From the NCBI GenBank assembly GCA_002179805.1, contig NAVB01002147.1:1-13008 (forward strand): a stretch of DNA of 13,008 nucleotides, given 5' to 3'. Source of the stretch: Acanthamoeba lenticulata (lineage: Eukaryota > Discosea > Longamoebia > Acanthamoebidae). Position numbers and translations under genes: made by a program. Shown one piece after another: positions 8,428 to 13,008 of this stretch; the stretch's first letter is position 1; the number at the start of each line of letters is the position of its first letter. The notes below the pieces were generated by a model. The model did not search any database. It was given only the letters and a program-made list of their open reading frames with translations, and had not been told where the DNA came from.

Positions 8428-9257
8428 ATGAGCCGCCAGGTGTACTCCCAATGGACTCGCTTCACTACGCTGGACCAGAAGAAGGAGGATTGCATTGCAT
8501 ACATCAATAGCTATGGACCCTACATCAGCATGCACGCTTGGGAGAGCGTGCTCAAGCATCGACGAGGACCGTCAGCCGGGCGCGGTTTCGTGGTCGTTGA
8601 CATCTCCACGGAGCGGGACAAGGTGTCCAACCCTCAGGAGGAAAGTGAGACCAGGATGGCCTTCATTCCAATCAATCAATTCGTTGATCACGCGTACGAC
8701 ACATTCGTTCATCCTCTGTGGAAGAGCCAATTGAAGGTGTGTGCAGCCACTAATCTTCATGCTTACGCACGCGATGTGCTGCATGCAGGTGGATTCTTAA
8801 CAACGCGAGGCTGCTCGAGCTGGTGCGCACGTACGACCCACAAAACACCTACGTGTGCCTCTTCACCGACGGTTTCGAGTACACGGAGACCGGCCAGGAG
8901 TTGCCTGTGCTGCTCTTGTCCCTCGACCAGCAGACCAAGACCGAGGTCGAAGCCATGCTCAAGAAGGCCGGTGTTGACGTGGACAAGGCCGAGACGAGCT
9001 CGAGCGCCTCGACGAGCAGCGCGACGACCGCCACCACCAGCGTCCGCAAGGATAAGGGCAAGGAGAAGCTTGATGAAGATCTTGACGACGGCACGCCCAA
9101 GTGCAATGCCTGTGGCAAGAAGGAGGAGCCCGACCGCGAGAAGTTCCCCGTGTGCGGCCGGTGCCGCCAGGCCAAGGTGGCGCGCCCAGCCAAGTACTGC
9201 TCGCGCGAGTGCCAGCAGAAGGACTGGTCTAGCCACAAGCAGGTGTGCAGCAAGTGA
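8428..9257 (+). CDS. MYND-type zinc-finger protein
   Basis: Two exons, 8428-8738 and 8789-9257, give 259 residues. The 50-nt intron uses donor GTGTGC and acceptor GCATGCAG, joining QLKV to WILNNARLLELV. The alternative donor two bases earlier reaches a stop at once, so it was rejected. Residues 209-257 are a MYND zinc finger: C209-x2-C212, C226-x2-C229, YC241-x3-C245, then KDWSSH253-x3-C257. MYND fingers bind two zinc ions and usually mediate protein-protein contacts with proline-rich partners. Residues 1-155 form a folded-looking region rich in aromatic residues and beta strands (for example GFVVVDISTERD and YVCLFTDGFEYTETG) that I do not recognise. Residues 170-205 are a Ser/Thr-rich then Lys/Asp linker. 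No SET domain is present, so it is not an SMYD methyltransferase. The role is probably as a regulatory adaptor. Confidence 0.85.
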
Positions 9258-9472
9258 GCAGTGCGGTGTGAACAACCCACAACAGACCCATTTAGTGTGA
9301 ATACAGAGGCCCTGGCTTGAACCTTGGAGGCCTTTATTTTTGGTATTTTCTCCACATTTCCTCGATAAAAAGCTGTTTGGCCCAGATGAGCCGTTGCTAT
9401 CTTTTGTCGGTTTCCATCGCCCGTGGAGAAGGCCACAGATCAGCCTCAGAACAGAATTCGTTTACGTAAAAC
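9258..9472. promoter_or_regulatory. MYND 3' flank and RPB7 upstream region
   Basis: These 215 bp separate two plus-strand genes. The first part is T-rich (CCTTTATTTTTGG near 9332) and fits the MYND gene's 3' UTR, though no AATAAA was found there. GATAAAAAG at 9364-9372 lies about 100 bp before the RPB7 start and is a weak TATA-like candidate. Confidence 0.3.
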
Positions 9473-10498
9473 ATGTTCTTTCACGTACGTCCAGCTCCTC
9501 TTTTTTGCTGCTTGTAGCACTAGAGCCACGCAATTGCGACAGGGGGGGAGCTCTAATCCGTTCATCCACAATGGATTGCGCCATTGCGAGTGCTCGGCAC
9601 TGCTCAATCCTTCTTACATCACTCGCATTGGGCACAGATTTTGTTGGAGCGCAACCTGCAGCTCCACCCTCGATTCTTCGGGGCCAATTTGCGCAACACG
9701 CTCATCCAAAAGCTCCACACAGAGGTTGAGGGCACCTGCTCTGGTCGCTACGGCTTCATCATCATGGTTTGAAACTCTCGTCTCTTCTTCTCCTTCTTCT
9801 CCACCTCACTACAACGCTCGGTTGTGGCACAGGTGACGTCGATTAAATCGATCGGGCTGGGCAAGATCAACGACGGGACGGGGATGGTCACCTTCCCCGT
9901 GGCCTACCGGGCCATCGTCTTCCGGCCCTTCAAGGGCGAGGTCGTCGACGCCGTCGTCACCCAGGTCAACAAGGTCCGTGCGCACAACATCTCTCTCTCT
10001 CTCTTCATCATCGTCAAGGACTGGCTCCTGACTCTCCTGTTATCTTCTCTGAGCAGATGGGCTTCATGGCCGAGGTCGGCCCGCTGCAGGTCTTTGTGTC
10101 CAAACACGTACGCATGCGCTCTCTCTTGGCTTGCCTTCTCGCGCCTGCGCCCTCCTGACGTGAGCTCACATCACGCCACCTGGGACATGATGATGGTGTG
10201 GTGCTGATGGTGGCGGCGGTGCTTGGGTAGTTGATCCCGGCCGATATGGCGTTCGACCCGGCGGAGCACTGCTTTGCTTCGGAGGACGAGTCGGTCAAGA
10301 TCTCCAAGGACGACGAGGTGCGTCTCAAGATCGTGGGCACTCGCGTTGACGCCTCAGAAATTGTACGAACGTGCCCTCAAGCCGTTTCTTCTTCTTCTTC
10401 TACTTGGCCTCTTCTTTGCTGATAGGGATGGGATGTGATCTTGTGCACAGTTCGCGATCGGGTCCATCAAGGAGGACTTCCTGGGTCTCATCAGCTGA
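9473..10498 (+). CDS. RPB7: DNA-directed RNA polymerase II subunit RPB7
   Basis: Six exons, 9473-9484, 9638-9766, 9833-9973, 10057-10107, 10231-10362 and 10451-10498, give 170 residues, close to the usual 171-172. The first exon is 12 nt and encodes only MFFH, the conserved RPB7 start. The protein then follows the family closely: [64 protein letters not shown] and a DFLGLIS end. Residues 1-80 are the N-terminal tip domain and 81-170 the S1/OB-fold domain. With RPB4 it forms the stalk of polymerase II, contacting nascent RNA and initiation factors in the nucleus. All five introns fall between codons. Donors are GTACGT, GTTTGA, GTCCGT, GTACGC and GTACGA, and one acceptor is the less common GGGTAG (before 10231). 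The RPB7 identity is secure over the related RPC25, because length and motifs fit RPB7. Confidence 0.95.
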
Positions 10499-10963
10499 TG
10501 AGCACGCCAGTCTCTTCCTGTTGTTCAAGCTGTGTCCATAAGCCTTTTGGATCTCGATCAGGAGGCGCGCGTTTGTGTCGTGGTTGTGTTGTGTGTCTGC
10601 TGTAAGCGAAGGCGGCCAATCAGCAGCAAACACGCAGCGCCCCTATGGAGTGGGCTCTTGCACGATGATGTTGATGCTATCAGTCCACACGTTGGTGGGG
10701 GGAGGGTGTTGTACGGAAAAAAGACAGAAGAACAACAACGCGATCGGGTTCGAGGAAGAAAACCTTGAACGGGGGAACCAACCATCAGGACTTGAGGACC
10801 AGCCGCGGGCCAACCCGCGAGCGCCGCGATTAGCAAAAGGTGGAGGAAAAAGCTGAGTTTGGGGCCGTAATAAAGACGAGGCTCCACCCTGGGTCTCTTT
10901 AATCAAACCACCTAGACGTGCAGCGTAGTATCACTGCTGCCACACACCACCCGCACTTCCGCC
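10499..10963. other. Intergenic: RPB7 3' flank and mucin-like gene upstream region
   Basis: This 465-bp stretch has no credible gene. The open frames on either strand are short, and the minus-strand frame from 10887, which begins with a hydrophobic stretch, starts at GTG. A plus-strand AATAAA at 10869-10874 lies 371 nt past the RPB7 stop and only 90 nt before the mucin start, so its use is unclear. No TATA box or RNA gene was seen. Confidence 0.5.
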
Positions 10964-12010
10964 ATGGCCCGAACACAATCCTTCTTCCTCTTGGCCGTCT
11001 TCTTGGCGGTGGTCCTTCTGGCGCTTGGAGCCGCCGGACAGGAGTCCGCCTCGCCTACCCCATCTCCTTCATCCTCACCCAGCCCTGCGGTCGTCGAGTC
11101 CGCCAGCCCGTCGCCCTCTGCGTCGACCCAGCCCTCGCCGGTCGAGTCGGCTTCGCCGTCCGCCAGCGCGTCTCCGGCAAGCGCTTCCCCTTCGCCTTCC
11201 TCGTCGCCTTCCTCTGCGCCCCCGCCGGTCGAGTCGGCCTCGCCTTCTCCCTCGTCGTCGGCCTCGCCCGCCGCTGAGTCTGCCTCGCCCTCGACGTCGC
11301 CCTCGCCCGCCGTCGAGTCGCCCTCCACTTCGCCTTCGGCCTCGGCCTCACCGGCCGTTGAGTCAGCCTCGCCCTCGCCCTCGACCTCGCCGGCCGTTGA
11401 GTCGGCTTCGCCCTCGCCCTCCGCGTCGATCTCACCGGCCGCTGAGTCAGCTTCGCCCTCGCCCTCGGCTTCGCCCTCGCCGTCGCCGGCCAGCCCGTCG
11501 CCCTCCGCTTCGGTGGCGGCCTCGCCCGCCGAGTCGCCGTCTTCGAGTCCGTCGGCCTCCCCGTCGCCTTCGCAGGCCTCGGCCAGCCCCTCGCCGTCGA
11601 CGTCGCCCTCGGCGTCGTCTTCGCCGTCCGCCTCGCCCTCCATGGTCTCGGCCTCGCCCTCACCCTCGCCCTCGGCCTCGGTCGTGTCGGCATCACCCAC
11701 TCCGTCGGCCTCGCCCTCGCCCTCCGCTTCGCCCTCTGTCTCGCCCTCGGCCGTGTCGGCTTCGCCTACTCCGTCGGCCGCGGCTTCGTCCTCCCCGTCC
11801 CCGACCCCATCCATCTCGGCCTCGCCCTCGCCATCGCCCTCGCACAAGCCTAGCGGTGGCGGCGACGACGACAGCTTCCCCGGCTGGGCCATCGCCCTCA
11901 TCGTCATCTTCGGCCTTGTGGGCTTGGTCGGCGCGGCGGCTGGTGGCGGTTGGTACTACGTGAAGAGGAAGCGCTCCCACTACGAGTACATCCCTTCCGA
12001 GCCCGTTTGA
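10964..12010 (+). CDS. Mucin-like type I membrane protein, Ser/Pro/Ala repeats
   Basis: A single uninterrupted ORF of 348 residues starts at ATG in good context (GCCATGG). Residues 1-25 are a signal peptide (hydrophobic core FFLLAVFLAVVLLALGAA). Residues 26-297 are almost wholly Ser, Pro and Ala with scattered Val-Glu, in irregular units such as VESASPSPSAS, and contain no Cys. This is a typical extended, heavily O-glycosylated stalk. After HKPSGGGDDDSFPG comes one transmembrane helix (about 308-331), then a basic stop-transfer KRKR and a 15-residue cytoplasmic tail with YEYI at 340-343, matching the YxxPhi endocytic sorting pattern. A plasma-membrane or vacuolar surface coat or adhesion role is inferred. 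It is intronless, unlike every other gene here, which may reflect repeat expansion. The full-length antisense frame is a by-product of repetitive composition. Confidence 0.85.
   Translation: MARTQSFFLLAVFLAVVLLALGAAGQESASPTPSPSSSPSPAVVESASPSPSASTQPSPVESASPSASASPASASPSPSSSPSSAPPPVESASPSPSSSASPAAESASPSTSPSPAVESPSTSPSASASPAVESASPSPSTSPAVESASPSPSASISPAAESASPSPSASPSPSPASPSPSASVAASPAESPSSSPSASPSPSQASASPSPSTSPSASSSPSASPSMVSASPSPSPSASVVSASPTPSASPSPSASPSVSPSAVSASPTPSAAASSSPSPTPSISASPSPSPSHKPSGGGDDDSFPGWAIALIVIFGLVGLVGAAAGGGWYYVKRKRSHYEYIPSEPV
11042..11840 (+). repeat. Low-complexity Ser-Pro-Ala coding repeats
   Basis: Degenerate short units built from TCG, CCC, GCC and TCC codons repeat throughout, often as GTCGAGTCGGCCTCGCCCTC variants. 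Their lengths vary and there is no strict period. The low sequence complexity keeps all six frames largely open over this span. Confidence 0.9.
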
Positions 12011-12038
12011 GCGCCAACACGAAAAACAAAAAATCCAA

Positions 12039-12044
12039 AATAAA
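12039..12044 (+). terminator. Candidate poly(A) signal of the mucin-like gene
   Basis: AATAAA lies 29 nt past the stop codon, within an A-rich stretch between the two convergent genes. The spacing is normal for a short 3' UTR. Confidence 0.6.
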
Positions 12045-12138
12045 TTCAAAATTCAAATTAAAAAATGAGGACTTTATGTTCGCGCTACTTGTACACCGTC
12101 GGAACCCTGACTGCTCCTTGATGAAGAGCCGGCTGAGC

Positions 12139-13008
12139 TCAGAGGTTGATAGGCAGGAATGCGTTCATCACCGACTTCTTGAACGCGAGCTCCACCACAA
12201 GTTCCACCTTTTGGTTGGCGTAGGAACTGACACCAAACGACAACGCGTTAACAACAATGGCCAATTGACAACAGCCGATCAACATGCACGAGCGCGAGAC
12301 TTACCTCTCCTTACCGACGGGGATCCGATAGGTGAGGAAGCCGTCAAAGAGGCCCTTGTCGAGCGGGAAGCGCGAGTTGCCGGTGGAGATGACCTCCTCC
12401 GTGCCTTCAAGCTTGGGGACGCTCTTGTTGGACTTTTCTCGTCGCGACTTGTCGTCCTTCTTCTGGCGCTCGGCCGCCGTGCTCCGGGCCAGCGCGGCGC
12501 TCACTTGGCGGATCGTCTTGGTCGAGTCGTTGATGACCCGCAGTTTGATGGAAACGTCGCTCCCGGCCGCGTATCGCTCCCGCCTTTCGATCGAACAGTG
12601 CACGCTGATCACCTCCTTTTTCGACAGCGTTTCGACGAAATCATCGACGTCGCGCGACGTGAGCAGGCCGGCGCTCGAGGACGTGGCGTGCGACGACGAG
12701 GACGAGCCCAGGCGGGGCGACAGGACGGCCGCCGTCGTAGTCGTGGTCGTGTGCCCGGGCTGCCGCGGCGGGGCCGCCGGCGGGGGCGATCGGATGGTGG
12801 CGAAGCTGGCCACCAAGGACGATGTTGACGACGAGGGCGAGGACGAGGGCGAGCTGCCCGCAAAGCGCGGCGGCGCCGTCGGCGTTGGCCGCGCCGGGGA
12901 CGAGGGCGACCCGCCCCGGCCGCCCACGCCGTTGGGCGGTGGCGGGCGCGCAAAGGCCAGGCCGCCGCTGGACGAGAGCGCAGACGACGTCGAGGCCCCG
13001 GGCGTGGC
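12139..13008 (-). CDS. Arrestin-C-like domain protein (5' end outside the window)
   Basis: Two exons are visible, from the window edge 13008 to 12305 and 12226-12139, giving the last 263 residues. The intron 12227-12304 has a GTAAGT donor and GTGTCAG acceptor. The first 125 visible residues are Ser/Pro/Gly/Ala/Thr low complexity. The rest resembles an arrestin C-terminal domain: ISVHCSIERRERYAAGSDVS followed by IKLRVINDSTKTIRQV matches the strands that bear N-x-S/T-x-K-x-I, a Lys/Arg-rich loop is inserted, and LTYRIPVGK, then NQKVELVVELAF and FLPINL, match the closing strands. Arrestin-like proteins act as trafficking or signalling adaptors at membranes. The chain stops as the domain ends. 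There is no ATG in the visible frame; the triplet at 12927 that could be read as a start is GTG. An N-terminal arrestin half and perhaps other domains should lie beyond the edge. Confidence 0.65.

Noticed and set aside
10558..10887. Minus-strand frame with a hydrophobic N-terminus resembling a signal peptide
   Set aside because: It begins at GTG, not ATG, with no domain and no supporting splice or promoter signal.
10912..11907. 331-codon ATG-started minus-strand frame rich in Gly, Glu, Ala and Asp
   Set aside because: It is the exact antisense of the Ser/Pro/Ala repeats. The repetitive GC-rich codons leave the opposite frame free of stops, and it has no domain, signal or splice evidence, whereas the plus-strand frame has a signal peptide and membrane helix.
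2736..13008. Possible hidden mobile element, CRISPR-like array or defence cluster
   Set aside because: All repeats found are coding low-complexity tracts or short intronic microsatellites. There are no transposase, integrase, nuclease, terminal repeats or spaced identical repeats.

Overview
The window looks like nuclear DNA of a free-living amoeba, most likely Acanthamoeba or a close relative. It is GC-rich at third codon positions and tightly packed. Eight protein genes can be supported in 13 kb. They carry 27 inferred introns, most of them 50-130 nt, and many donor sites read GTACG or GTGCG. No rRNA, tRNA, CRISPR array, insertion sequence or prokaryotic-style operon was seen. The gene models were built by hand: each chosen splice site had to keep the frame through to a stop codon and, where a family was recognised, restore its expected sequence.

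From left to right, four genes lie head to tail on the minus strand. They are a type II membrane glycosyltransferase resembling family GT25 (15-1106); a small basic protein with a SANT/Myb-like helix region and a Lys/Ser/Thr tail (1541-2437); a protein with a signal peptide, alternating Lys/Glu helices and Asp tracts in 94-residue repeats (2736-4260); and a 15-exon short-chain dehydrogenase (SDR) gene with a Cys4 knuckle (4657-8325).

The SDR gene shares a 102-bp divergent intergenic region with a plus-strand MYND zinc-finger gene (8428-9257). Next on the plus strand come RPB7, a subunit of RNA polymerase II (9473-10498), and a single-exon mucin-like type I membrane protein (10964-12010). The last gene, on the minus strand, is cut by the window edge and encodes a protein ending in an arrestin-C-like domain (12139-13008). 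It converges on the mucin gene with 128 bp between the stop codons.

The genes do not form an obvious shared pathway. They mix housekeeping (RPB7), probable secretory or cell-surface proteins (GT25-like, polyampholyte, mucin-like), possible nuclear or regulatory proteins (SANT-like, MYND) and metabolism (SDR). The most notable points are the large SDR gene with its Thr-for-Tyr active site, GC-AG intron and possible intron-retention isoform; the secreted polyampholyte; the tiny first coding exons (8 and 12 nt); and the GTRCG donor bias. I see no mobile or defence system.
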